DNA of 64,000 nt. It comes from Jezberella montanilacus. GTDB lineage: Bacteria; Pseudomonadota; Gammaproteobacteria; Burkholderiales; Burkholderiaceae_B. The stretch lies in NCBI RefSeq assembly GCF_003003055.1, contig NZ_PVTV01000011.1, forward strand, positions 496,001-560,000, given 5' to 3'. Within the stretch, counting starts at the first letter, position 1, and the number at the start of each line of letters is the position of its first letter. Both the position numbers and the translations under genes were made by a program. The notes below the pieces were generated by a model. It did no database searches and was not told the DNA's origin. It was given only the letters and a program-made list of their open reading frames with translations. Of the stretch, positions 8,403 through 17,669 are shown piece by piece.

Positions 8403-9263
8403 ATGAGCGATTGCCACGGATTCGTCAGCCAGCTTTTTATTTACCCGATCAAATCTTGCGCGGGTATCGAAATCCAAACGACTTTGATTAAACCGACGGG
8501 GCTGGCATTCGACCGCGAATGGGTCATTGTTGACCAGAATGGGATGTTTCTTACCCAGCGACAGTGCCCTCACATGGTCTGGATCACGCCTGGCCTTACG
8601 GCGGAGCAATTGACCCTGTCGGCGCCCGATCAAGAGACAATCAGTGTTGATTTAGCTTATCGCGGTAAACCCATCATGGTGACGGTCTGGCGTGACACGC
8701 TACTGGCTGACGACATGGGTGATGAGGTCGCCGGGTGGCTCGATCGTTTTTTACAAGTTCCAGGTAAAAATTTTCGCTTGATGAGGTTCGGCAACCATTC
8801 GACACGCCTGTCAAACAAAGACTGGACTCAAGGTCTGGACAGACCCAATATGTTTAGCGATGGTTTTGCTGCCCTCGTCATCACACAAGCGGCCTTGGAT
8901 GAGCTCAATAGCCAGCTCGCCCAGCGAGGCCATGAGACGGTCGCAATGGATAGGTTTCGCCCAAACATTGTACTGACCGGCCTCGACGGACACACAGAAG
9001 ACCACCTGGATATCATCCGTTTTGATCCAATCGCCTGTGGTCCAGAACTGCAGCTGGTCAAACCGTGTTCTCGGTGCGCCATTATTGACATTGACCCCTA
9101 CACAGCGCAATCATCACCGACAGTCAGTGACCTGCTCAGCCCTTATCGGCGGCTCGCTATCGTGGACAACGCCATCTGCTTTGGTATGAACGCTGTCATC
9201 ACCGCCGGCGGGTCACAACAAATCAAGGTGGGAGACAACTTCGACGCAGATTACAAACTCTAG
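8403..9263 (+). CDS. MOSC domain-containing protein (YcbX/mARC-like, no ferredoxin domain)
   Basis: This 286-residue protein has an N-terminal MOSC beta-barrel (FIYPIKSCAGIE, then FDREWVIVD and LTQRQCPHM) and a C-terminal MOSC domain with FRPNIVL and the KPCSRCAIIDID motif, whose first Cys is the expected molybdenum ligand. The family carries molybdenum cofactor and reduces N-hydroxylated compounds; E. coli YcbX has an added C-terminal 2Fe-2S domain that is absent here, so an external electron donor would be needed. A GTG directly precedes ATG 8403 and could also serve as start. It converges on the DUF1854 gene with a 9-base gap. Confidence 0.88.
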   Translation: MSDCHGFVSQLFIYPIKSCAGIEIQTTLIKPTGLAFDREWVIVDQNGMFLTQRQCPHMVWITPGLTAEQLTLSAPDQETISVDLAYRGKPIMVTVWRDTLLADDMGDEVAGWLDRFLQVPGKNFRLMRFGNHSTRLSNKDWTQGLDRPNMFSDGFAALVITQAALDELNSQLAQRGHETVAMDRFRPNIVLTGLDGHTEDHLDIIRFDPIACGPELQLVKPCSRCAIIDIDPYTAQSSPTVSDLLSPYRRLAIVDNAICFGMNAVITAGGSQQIKVGDNFDADYKL

Positions 9264-9272
9264 AAGCTTGTG

Positions 9273-9737
9273 TCACAGAAATCGATCGAGAATTTTGCGA
9301 CTATTTTTATCCAGCGTTTGCATGTCTTTCAAATAAAAACGCAGACCGTGACTATCGGTGATGAGCAGCGTCCGAGTCGATAGCCGACGGATGTCCTCTT
9401 CGCCTTTGAGCGTAAATTTTGTGCGTCCCTTATCAGTTGTCACCTCCCAGTCACTGGGTGTTGAGAAGGTCGACACCGAAACAATACTGAGAATCTCGGG
9501 GATCAGCTCACGAGAAGCAATCTCATCTTGAATGTATTGCCTCGTATCTTCTGGCAGCTTTTGGAGGTCATCTATCCAGGCAATCTCCTTACCTTCGAGA
9601 CTCATGATGGCAACAAAGAAGTCAGGTGCAGCGACCGGGAAAGCTCTTACCGGCACGACGCCCTCGTGAACCATCCCGTCTGCTGTCGTCAAAACCAGTT
9701 TTCCTGCCAGGTTACGGGACAATTTGAACTCAAACAT
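9273..9737 (-). CDS. DUF1854 family protein, cyanophycin-locus associated
   Basis: This 154-residue soluble protein of the DUF1854 family has an N-terminal strand-rich region with VVPVRAFPVAAPD and SLEGKEIAWIDDL, and a C-terminal DSHGLRFYLKDMQTLDKNSR segment. Its biochemical function is unknown; in betaproteobacteria such genes are found beside cphA genes and a half-type ABC exporter. ATG 9737 lies inside the end of the upstream ABC gene (ATGTTTGA at 9730-9737, an 8-base overlap), which implies translational coupling and joint function. A longer N-terminus from 9767 is possible but would run further into the ABC gene. Confidence 0.85.
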   Translation of the reverse strand: MFEFKLSRNLAGKLVLTTADGMVHEGVVPVRAFPVAAPDFFVAIMSLEGKEIAWIDDLQKLPEDTRQYIQDEIASRELIPEILSIVSVSTFSTPSDWEVTTDKGRTKFTLKGEEDIRRLSTRTLLITDSHGLRFYLKDMQTLDKNSRKILDRFL

Positions 9738-12030
9738 TTGTCGCAGCCTGTTTCGCATCGGTATCAATGATCACGGCATGACCATCTGTTTCAGTCTGAC
9801 GCGCTTGAGCGAGATACAAGGCGTGATAGGCGCCTTGACGCGCGATCAGTTCGTCATGGGGGCCTATTTCGACCACCTTACCGCGGTCCAGCACGACCAA
9901 ACGATCTGCCTTCCGAAGTGTGCTCAGACGATGCGCAATAGCAATGGTCGTGCGGCCTTGAATCAAGTTATCCAAAGCCTCTTGAATCTCCATTTCGGTC
10001 GTGGTGTCGACTGACGAGGTGGCTTCATCAAGAATAAGAATTTTGGGATCAATCAACAGCGCACGGGCAATGGATATCCGTTGACGCTCGCCGCCTGAAA
10101 GTGCCTGGCCTCTTTCGCCCACAAGTGAGTCATACCCCTGTGGCAGTCTTAAGATAAATTCGTGCGCCCTCGCAGCCCTCGCAGCCGAGACTATTTCTTC
10201 GCGTGTGGCTTCTGGCTTACCATAGGCGATGTTTTCAGCAATGCTGCCAAAAAACAAGAAGGGCTCTTGTAGAACGAGCCCGATATGGCGCCGATAAGAG
10301 GCCAGCGAGTACGATCTGATGTCGACACCATCTACACGAATCCCACCTTCCGTTACATCGTAAAACCGACAAATCAGATTCACGAGCGAGCTTTTACCTG
10401 AGCCACTGTGACCCACCAAGCCGATCATTTCCCCGGCGCGTATATTGAGGTCAATTCCACGCAAGATCGTACGACTTCCATACCGAAAGCCCACGTTTTT
10501 GAGTTCGATCCGACCCTCAACTTTATCCAAAGGAACCGGCCTTGTCGCGTCCGGCACACTCGACACATGATCGAGGATGTCGAAGATTCGCTTCGCACCC
10601 GCCGCCGCTTGCTGGGTATGCGAAACAATACGGCTCATCGAATCCAGTCGTGTATAGAAACGACCGATATACGCTAAAAAGGCCGCCAGAACACCCACTG
10701 TAATACTGTGTGCCGCAACCTGAGAAATACCAAATATCCAGACCACCAACAAACCAATCTCGGTCAGAAACGTGACCGTTGGGGCAAACAAAGCCCAGAC
10801 TTTATTGATTCGGTCATTCACGCCAAGATAGCGGTTATTAGCTTCACGAAAACGTGCGACCTCGCGGTGCTCTTGTGCAAAGGCCTTAACCACGCGAATG
10901 CCCGGTATCGTATCCGCGAGCACATTGGTCACTTCGCTCCAGGCTCGATCAACTTTTTCAAATCCGTGCCGCAGACGACCTCTGACAGAATTAATCATCC
11001 AAACGATTATGGGCAACGGGATCAAGGTTGTCAGCGCCAACTTAGGGTCGATCGAAATCAGGATGCCAGCCGTCATCAAAATCATCAGCACGTCATTTGC
11101 AAAGTCGAGCAAATGCAACGACAGAAACAGATTAATGCGGTCGGTCTCGCTACCGATTCGAGCCATCAAATCACCGGTTCGCTTGCCACCGAAGTACTGC
11201 AGAGACAGCGTTTGCAGGTGCGTAAACGTAGCGGTTCGCAGATCAGCACCTATCCTCTCGCTGATCCAAGCTAATAAATATGTTCGTGCCCAACTGAGCA
11301 ACCACGCCAGAAATCCAGAAACCACCAGACCAGTCAAAAGCAGAGCAACCAGATCGTAATCAATTGGTTTGCCGTTCTGGAAAGGGATAAGGATCTTATC
11401 CATCAGTGGCATCGTCAAATAGGGCGGCACCAATGTTGCCCCGGTCGAGAGCAGCGTCAAGACCAATCCCAGAATCAACAGACCTCGGTAGGGCTTAGCA
11501 AAACGGATGAGTCTAAGCAACGCCCAACCGTTATTAGGGCCTTGAGCCTCGCCACTGCATACTGCGCACTCTTCTTGATCGGGCGCAAACGGCGTCCCGC
11601 AAGTTGGGCAGGTGGCAGGCGCGACATCAATTTGAGCGGACGCATCACCATGCAGCGTCTGACAAACCAGAAATGTTTCGCAAAGACGGCTGACGGCGGC
11701 GGCGAGACCTAAGGTATGGTGCCAGAGTGCTAAGCGCTTGCCCTCATCAAACAGCTCGACCACCCCAAGCCCTGCATGATCTCGGTGCTCAAGTGATTGT
11801 TTCGACGTCACGTCCCAGCAAACCCAGTCGGTCGAGCCGGCATAACGCGTCAGCAGACGCTTGTTAGTCAACACTAAAATACTTGCATTAAAGCGAAGAT
11901 CGTTGTCTAAATCGGGCTCTATCCACGCCTTGACTGCTTCACCGGGGACAAGAATGCCGTGCAGAGCGCTAGCCCACGCAGGCGGCAGCGTCAGTTTATG
12001 GTTAGATTGAACGTTCGAAGACAAACTCAT
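9730..12030 (-). CDS. ABC exporter-type transporter, cyanophycin-locus associated
   Basis: This is a 766-residue type IV ABC protein with transmembrane and nucleotide-binding domains fused. It begins with a soluble domain of about 150 residues, followed by a CPTCGTP...CAVC four-cysteine zinc-ribbon-like knuckle, then about six membrane segments (for example GLLILGLVLTLLSTGATLV). The nucleotide-binding domain has Walker A GHSGSGKSS, signature LSGGERQRISIARALL, Walker B ILILDEATSSVD and the AIAHRLSTL H-loop. The substrate is unknown. ATG 12030 is my choice; the frame is open to 12150. It is divergent from cphA' and coupled to the DUF1854 gene, a pairing recurrent at cyanophycin loci, which suggests a linked but uncharacterised role. 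Confidence 0.88.
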   Translation of the reverse strand: MSLSSNVQSNHKLTLPPAWASALHGILVPGEAVKAWIEPDLDNDLRFNASILVLTNKRLLTRYAGSTDWVCWDVTSKQSLEHRDHAGLGVVELFDEGKRLALWHHTLGLAAAVSRLCETFLVCQTLHGDASAQIDVAPATCPTCGTPFAPDQEECAVCSGEAQGPNNGWALLRLIRFAKPYRGLLILGLVLTLLSTGATLVPPYLTMPLMDKILIPFQNGKPIDYDLVALLLTGLVVSGFLAWLLSWARTYLLAWISERIGADLRTATFTHLQTLSLQYFGGKRTGDLMARIGSETDRINLFLSLHLLDFANDVLMILMTAGILISIDPKLALTTLIPLPIIVWMINSVRGRLRHGFEKVDRAWSEVTNVLADTIPGIRVVKAFAQEHREVARFREANNRYLGVNDRINKVWALFAPTVTFLTEIGLLVVWIFGISQVAAHSITVGVLAAFLAYIGRFYTRLDSMSRIVSHTQQAAAGAKRIFDILDHVSSVPDATRPVPLDKVEGRIELKNVGFRYGSRTILRGIDLNIRAGEMIGLVGHSGSGKSSLVNLICRFYDVTEGGIRVDGVDIRSYSLASYRRHIGLVLQEPFLFFGSIAENIAYGKPEATREEIVSAARAARAHEFILRLPQGYDSLVGERGQALSGGERQRISIARALLIDPKILILDEATSSVDTTTEMEIQEALDNLIQGRTTIAIAHRLSTLRKADRLVVLDRGKVVEIGPHDELIARQGAYHALYLAQARQTETDGHAVIIDTDAKQAATNV

Positions 12031-12239
12031 GACTTGACTAGTATAACGAGGCGGCAAGAGGAATTCGGAGGTAAAGATCGCCTCGGCACTCGCTAAGTGA
12101 GTTTTTGCTACGATAATGAAGCAATTCGCAACATTATTGCGCTGCGTCATGAACTTTTGCCTGTCAAATCAATCCATGTCAGTACTACCGCGATGTGTGC
12201 GCCCAAGAATCGATTTAAGAGGCAGGTCCCGATAAAAAT

Positions 12240-14408
12240 ATGAATAAACGCGACATCATCATTGAGCGCATCGCGCACTTGCGTGGCCCAAACATCTGGA
12301 CCGTTCTTTACGTGCCCGTGATCGAAGCCATCGTTGATATCGGCGACTTGGAGGACTGCCCCTCTGACACGGTACCCAGTGTTTACAAGCGTTTGACGGC
12401 CTGGATGCCTAGCTTGATTGAGCATCGGTGCAGCCCTGGCGTCCGTGGTGGGTTTTTAACTCGGTTAGAGCGCGGGACTTGGCCAGGCCACATCCTCGAG
12501 CACGTCGCGCTTGAGCTGCAAAATCTGGCTGGGATGAAAGGCGGCTTCGGTCGCACGCGCGAAACCTCAAGAAGGGGTGTCTATAAAGTCGTGATCACTG
12601 CCTGGAACGAGCAAGTCGCCAAAGCGGCGTTGCAAGCGGGTCGGGACCTCGTCATGGCAGCATATGAAGACAGGGACTTTGATGTGAACACTCAAGTCGA
12701 AGAACTCAAAGACTTGATGGAAACGTATTTTTTGGGACCGAGCACCGCCACGATAGTCGAGGCCGCAAAAGACCGCCGTATCCCAACCATCCGTTTGAGC
12801 AGCGGAAATCTGCTGCAATTGGGCTATGGATCCCGACAGCGCCGTATCTGGACGGCCGAGACAGAACAAACGGGGGCAATAGCTGAGACCACCTCGCGCG
12901 ATAAAGATCTGACTAAATCTCTGCTCGAAGCGTGTGGTGTGCCTGTCCCCAGCGGGCGGGCTGTCGAGAGTGCTGAGGACGCGTGGGATGCTGCACAAGA
13001 CCTCGGCATGCCTGTTGTAGTCAAGCCGGTTGATGGCAATCACGGACGTGGTGTCTTCACTAATTTAGTGTCACAAAGAGAAGTCGAAGCTGCCTACGCT
13101 GTCGCTCTACAAGAAGGGTCAGGTGTCCTCGTCGAGAAGTTCATTTTCGGCGACGAGCATCGCTTGTTGATTGTTGGCGGCAAAATGGTCGCTGCAGCAA
13201 AAGGTTCAACTGCCTTCATCACAGGCGACGGCAAATCAAGTGTGGCTGACTTGATCGAAAGCCAAATTAACGCGGATCCGAGACGCGGCCGTAACGAAGA
13301 TCATCCGCTGAACTTTATCAAGCTGGACTCAGCTAATCGTCTGGAAATCGAAAAACAAGGCCTCACACCAGAGTCGATACCTGACGAGGGTCGCATCGTG
13401 ATTATTCAGCGCAGTGGCAACGTGGCGATCGATTGCACTGATGACGTCCATCCAGACGTTGCTGATACCGCAGCCATGGCCGCCCGAATTGTCGGCCTGA
13501 ACGTCGCAGGCATCGATCTCGTGGCACAGGATATTTCTAAACCCTTAAAACAGCAGTCTGGCGCGATTGTCGAGGTCAATGCGGGTCCCGGTTTGCTCAT
13601 GCATATCAGACCAGCCGAAGGACAACCCCGGCCTGTGGGTCGTGCCATCGTTGACCACATGTTTGCTGCCGAAGAAAGTGGACTCATCCCCATCGTTGGC
13701 GTGTGCGGGACCGAAGGCGTTGATCAGGTCACGAGCCTGCTCTTTCATTTGATGAGTTTGAACGGCTGGGAAACTGGCATGGCAACCCGTTCGGGTCTAC
13801 AGGTAGGTCGTCGTCGAATTAGTTCAGAGGACAGCACAAATTTCGATCAAGCTCGTAAACTTTTACTTAATCGTGAAGTGCAAGCTGCTGTCATTGAAAC
13901 GACGGGGCATGAGATTCTTGCGAATGGTCTTCCCTATGAAGTGTGTGAAGTGGGCGTCGTGACTCGCGTGGAATGGTCAGAAGCGTTTCAAGTCTACGAC
14001 CTTCACAACCTTGAAGATAACGATGATTTGATCAAGGTTTATCGAACCCAAGTAGACGTTGTGTTGCCGACGGGTACCGCGGTACTCAATGCAGATGACT
14101 CGATCGTTGCCTCATTAGCCGCTTACTGCGAAGGATCGGTTACGTTTTACAGCTTGGATCCAACACACACCGTCGTCGTCGATCACCTTAAGCAAGGACA
14201 CCGAGCCGTGATCGTCGAACAAGGCCGCGTGGTGCTGGCACACGGTGCGTCTCGCACTGCTCTGATGTCTATCGACGCCTGCCCGACCGTCTCGCAAGCG
14301 TCCACTGACTCGACCCGCTCTGCCGTTCTGGCAGCAGCGGCAGCGGCTTGGGCGCTTGGCATGCCAACGGAACTCATTGAAGCTGGCCTGATCAGCCCAC
14401 TGGTTTAA
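12240..14408 (+). CDS. cphA': Cyanophycin synthetase-like protein CphA' with degenerate, truncated Mur-ligase half
   Basis: This is a 722-residue paralogue of the adjacent CphA. The N-terminal domain (HLRGPNIWT at the start) and the ATP-grasp half are well preserved, with DKDLTKSLLEACGVPVP, VVVKPVDGNHGRGV and EVNAGPGLLMHI. The C-terminal half is not: the Mur-ligase P-loop reads GTEGVDQ (residues 490-496) where CphA has GTNGKTT, ETARGGIL is replaced by ETTGHEIL, and the final Mur domain with DYGHNPDA is absent. The ATP-grasp half of CphA adds aspartate and the Mur half adds arginine, so CphA' might perform only the first step or act as a partner subunit. It is 36 bases upstream of cphA in the same direction. 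Confidence 0.88.
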   Translation: MNKRDIIIERIAHLRGPNIWTVLYVPVIEAIVDIGDLEDCPSDTVPSVYKRLTAWMPSLIEHRCSPGVRGGFLTRLERGTWPGHILEHVALELQNLAGMKGGFGRTRETSRRGVYKVVITAWNEQVAKAALQAGRDLVMAAYEDRDFDVNTQVEELKDLMETYFLGPSTATIVEAAKDRRIPTIRLSSGNLLQLGYGSRQRRIWTAETEQTGAIAETTSRDKDLTKSLLEACGVPVPSGRAVESAEDAWDAAQDLGMPVVVKPVDGNHGRGVFTNLVSQREVEAAYAVALQEGSGVLVEKFIFGDEHRLLIVGGKMVAAAKGSTAFITGDGKSSVADLIESQINADPRRGRNEDHPLNFIKLDSANRLEIEKQGLTPESIPDEGRIVIIQRSGNVAIDCTDDVHPDVADTAAMAARIVGLNVAGIDLVAQDISKPLKQQSGAIVEVNAGPGLLMHIRPAEGQPRPVGRAIVDHMFAAEESGLIPIVGVCGTEGVDQVTSLLFHLMSLNGWETGMATRSGLQVGRRRISSEDSTNFDQARKLLLNREVQAAVIETTGHEILANGLPYEVCEVGVVTRVEWSEAFQVYDLHNLEDNDDLIKVYRTQVDVVLPTGTAVLNADDSIVASLAAYCEGSVTFYSLDPTHTVVVDHLKQGHRAVIVEQGRVVLAHGASRTALMSIDACPTVSQASTDSTRSAVLAAAAAAWALGMPTELIEAGLISPLV

Positions 14409-14444
14409 CCTATAACGACTCGCTCGATACACTGAGGAAACAAC

Positions 14445-17015
14445 ATGGAAGTCTCACGTATTCGCGCCTTACGCGGCCCCAACCTGTGGAGCCGTCACAC
14501 CGCGATAGAAGCGGTGGTCACGTGCGAAGGCATTGAGTGCGATCTGGATCAAATCTCGGATTTCACTGTGCGTCTGCGCGCGCGTTTTCCTGATATCAGG
14601 CCCCTACGACCACTCGGTCACAAAGAGCCACTGTCGATGGCTCACGCCATTGAAGCTGTTGCGCTGGGTCTGCAGGCGGCAGCCGGATGCCCCGTTGCGT
14701 TTGGTCAAACGGTCGCAACGCCAGAGGCGGGCGTTTTTCAAGTAATTGTGGAGTACTCAGAGGAGAGTGTGGGTCGCTTGGCGATACAACTGGCCGAATC
14801 GCTCTGCCTTGCTGCACTCAATAATGAAGCGTTTGACATCAAATTATCACTGGACAAACTGAGAGAGCTGGACGAAGACATTCGCTTAGGGCCGAGCACA
14901 GGTTCAATCGTCCATGCCGCTGTCGCCAGAGATATTCCCTATCGTCGTCTGACGGAGGGCAGTCTGGTTCAATTTGGCTGGGGTAGTAAGCAACGCCGCA
15001 TACAAGCTGCGGAAACAGACAACACAAGTGCCATAGCAGAAGCGATCGCGCAAGACAAGGATTTAACCAAAATGCTCTTGGACGTGGCAGGTGTGCCAGT
15101 CCCGAACGGTTACGTCGTCTCTGATGAAGAACACGCGTGGGAAATCGCCAACAAAATAGGCTTGCCTGTCGTGGTCAAACCGCGAGACGGCAATCAAGGC
15201 AAAGGGGTTGCCGTCAACATCGAAACACGCGAGCAACTGGTCGCAGCGTTTGCGACGGCTTCGGACATCAGCCGCGACGTCATTGTCGAGCGGTATATCC
15301 CTGGCCATGACTTCCGTATGCTCGTGGTAGGTGACAGACTGATTGCTGCTGCGCGTCGCGACCCACCTCATGTGGTGGGTGACGGGATACACACGATTAG
15401 ACAATTGGTTGACCAGGTCAATCTCGACCCGTTACGCGGCGACGGACACGCTACGCCACTCACCAAAATACGCTTTGACGACATCGCCCAAGCTACCTTG
15501 GTCAAACAAGAGTTGACAGTCGATTCAATCCCGACCAAGGGTCGGCGAGTGCTATTACGTAACAATGCGAATTTAAGCACTGGTGGCAGTGCCACCGATG
15601 TAACAGACGAAGTTCATCCCGAGTTGGCGGCCCGAATTGTCACCGCTGCCAAAATGGTTGGTCTTGACATCGCTGGTGTTGACCTTGTCGCTGAAACCAT
15701 GCATAAGCCTATGGAGGAACAGCACGCCGGCATCGTTGAAATCAATGCGGCACCAGGCTTACGCATGCATATCAACCCATCGTTTGGGCATGGTCGTCCA
15801 GTGGGCGAGGCCATCATTTCGACCATGTTTAACGAACAGGAAAATGGTCGAATTCCTGTCATTGCCGTTGCCGGGACTAACGGCAAGACAACGACAGTGC
15901 GCTTATCAGCTCACCTGATGGCTGCGGCTGGCAACCGTGTTGGCATGACTAATTCTGATGGTGTTTACATTGAGCATCGCTGTATTGACACGGGTGATTG
16001 CAGCGGGCCACGCAGCGCTCGCAATGTGTTGATGCACCCTTATGTAGACGCCGCTGTGTTTGAAACTGCTCGTGGCGGCATCCTGCGCGAAGGCTTGGCC
16101 TTTGATCGTTGTGACGTGGCTATCGTCACCAACATCGGTGCAGGCGACCATCTTGGCATGAACTTCATCAACACGGTCGAAGGTCTGGCCTTAGTCAAAC
16201 AGGTCATCGTTCAATATGTAGCGCCCAACGGTACTGCCGTGCTCAATGCAACAGATCCGATGGTCTCTAAGATGGCAGCGAACTGCCCAGGTTCAGTCAC
16301 CTTCTTCTCGAACGACAACCATCATCCGGTTCTGCTAACACATCGAGCTCAAGGGAAACGAGTCGTCTTTAAAGACGATGCGCATATCGTCTGCGCGGAA
16401 GGCAGTTTCGAGCATCGCATTGCGCTGGCAGGCATACCATTGACACGTCATGGCACGATTGGTTTTCAAGTCGATAACGCCATGTGCGCGATTGCTGCAA
16501 CGTGGGCCTTAGGACTTGATTTCAAAATTATCGAGGCTGGTCTGTCGACCTTCATCAATGACGCTCAAACAGCGCCGGGCCGGTTCAACGTATTCGACTA
16601 TCGCGGGGCAACAGTCATTGCCGATTATGGTCACAATCCAGATGCAATTGAAGCGCTGGTGCCAGCGATTGAGAGCATGACAGCCAAACGTCGAACAGTC
16701 GTCATTAGCGGCGCAGGCGATCGTCGCGACGAGGATATTGTTCGTCAGACAGAAATCCTTGGCGAAGTATTCGACGCAGCGATTCTCTACCAAGATCAGT
16801 GCCAGCGAGGAAGAGAGGACGGTGAGGTCCTAAACTTGTTGCGCAAAGGCTTGGAAAACGTCTCGAGGACCAAAGAGGTTCAAGAAATCAGAGGTGAGTT
16901 TCTGGCGATCGATACCGCCCTGCAAGCATTACAGCCAGGCGATCTTTGTTTGATCTTGATCGATCAAGTGCAGGAGGCGTTGGATCATATCGCCGCCCGC
17001 ATCAAAGAGAGTTAA
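14445..17015 (+). CDS. cphA: Cyanophycin synthetase
   Basis: This 856-residue two-module enzyme builds cyanophycin (multi-L-arginyl-poly-L-aspartate), a nitrogen storage polymer. After the N-terminal domain comes an ATP-grasp module (VVVKPRDGNQGKGV about residue 245, EINAAPGLRMHI about residue 435) and a Mur-ligase module with an intact P-loop GTNGKTT (477-483), ETARGGIL, and DYGHNPDAIEAL in the last domain. All expected catalytic motifs are present and the length is normal for CphA. AGGAAACAAC precedes ATG 14445. It follows cphA' by 36 bases and ends 5 bases from the convergent phaR. No cyanophycinase gene lies in this window. Confidence 0.95.
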   Translation: MEVSRIRALRGPNLWSRHTAIEAVVTCEGIECDLDQISDFTVRLRARFPDIRPLRPLGHKEPLSMAHAIEAVALGLQAAAGCPVAFGQTVATPEAGVFQVIVEYSEESVGRLAIQLAESLCLAALNNEAFDIKLSLDKLRELDEDIRLGPSTGSIVHAAVARDIPYRRLTEGSLVQFGWGSKQRRIQAAETDNTSAIAEAIAQDKDLTKMLLDVAGVPVPNGYVVSDEEHAWEIANKIGLPVVVKPRDGNQGKGVAVNIETREQLVAAFATASDISRDVIVERYIPGHDFRMLVVGDRLIAAARRDPPHVVGDGIHTIRQLVDQVNLDPLRGDGHATPLTKIRFDDIAQATLVKQELTVDSIPTKGRRVLLRNNANLSTGGSATDVTDEVHPELAARIVTAAKMVGLDIAGVDLVAETMHKPMEEQHAGIVEINAAPGLRMHINPSFGHGRPVGEAIISTMFNEQENGRIPVIAVAGTNGKTTTVRLSAHLMAAAGNRVGMTNSDGVYIEHRCIDTGDCSGPRSARNVLMHPYVDAAVFETARGGILREGLAFDRCDVAIVTNIGAGDHLGMNFINTVEGLALVKQVIVQYVAPNGTAVLNATDPMVSKMAANCPGSVTFFSNDNHHPVLLTHRAQGKRVVFKDDAHIVCAEGSFEHRIALAGIPLTRHGTIGFQVDNAMCAIAATWALGLDFKIIEAGLSTFINDAQTAPGRFNVFDYRGATVIADYGHNPDAIEALVPAIESMTAKRRTVVISGAGDRRDEDIVRQTEILGEVFDAAILYQDQCQRGREDGEVLNLLRKGLENVSRTKEVQEIRGEFLAIDTALQALQPGDLCLILIDQVQEALDHIAARIKES

Positions 17016-17020
17016 GCGTT

Positions 17021-17590
17021 TTACTTTGAAGTGTCTTCTTTTCCCTTTGCACCAGGTGCGAAGGGAAAAGTACTGAAGATATTAAGGCTTTGGTCCTGCA
17101 TTTTGTCCTGCATTTGCGAGAACAAAGTCTTGCTCTGTTCAACATAGCCGTTCATCAAATTTTGCATCACTGGATTTTGAGCACTCATGAATTGAGCCCA
17201 AGTGTCAGGACCAAACTGATTACCGTAAACACCTTTGGAATGTTCGGCGATACGATCCTGGACATCCATGAAGGCCTGAATATTTTTCTCAAGATAGGAC
17301 CCCATGACGCTCTGCATAGCATGACCGTAAAAGCGAATCACATGGGCTAGCATCGTAGACGAGAACATGGGCACCCCACCGCTCTCTTCTTCAAGAATAA
17401 TTTGCAACAAGATGCTGCGCGTCAAATCCTCGCTCGTCTTAGCATCAACCACTTTAAACACGGCCTGATCCAGCACCAGCTGCTTGACGTCGGTCAAGGT
17501 GATGTAGGTGCTGGTCTGTGTGTCGTACAGACGGCGGTTCGGATACTTTTTGATTAACCGCACTGCGCTCGTGGTTGATGCTTCCGTCAT
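17021..17590 (-). CDS. phaR: PHB synthesis repressor PhaR
   Basis: This is a 189-residue regulator with the PHB/PHA accumulation DNA-binding domain (IKKYPNRRLYDT, then STYITL) at residues 13-65 and the PHB-accumulation regulatory domain (VPMFSSTMLAHVIRFYG) after it. PhaR represses phasin and pha genes and is released by binding nascent PHB granules. It is the third gene of a phaC-phaB-phaR run on the minus strand, 79 bases after phaB, with no phasin gene next to it. It converges on cphA with a 5-base gap. Confidence 0.93.
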   Translation of the reverse strand: MTEASTTSAVRLIKKYPNRRLYDTQTSTYITLTDVKQLVLDQAVFKVVDAKTSEDLTRSILLQIILEEESGGVPMFSSTMLAHVIRFYGHAMQSVMGSYLEKNIQAFMDVQDRIAEHSKGVYGNQFGPDTWAQFMSAQNPVMQNLMNGYVEQSKTLFSQMQDKMQDQSLNIFSTFPFAPGAKGKEDTSK

Positions 17591-17669
17591 CTGATTCTCA
17601 ATTTACTGTTTCAATAAGGTTTAAAACTCGACCCGCCAAGTGCCTCGGCTCTTGGTCGGAAACCGAGCT

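Noticed and set aside
10708-11359. Two long plus-strand open frames (188 and 153 residues) opposite the ABC transporter gene
   Set aside because: They run antisense through a well-supported ABC protein with all its motifs, have no recognisable domain and arise from the codon pattern of the real gene.
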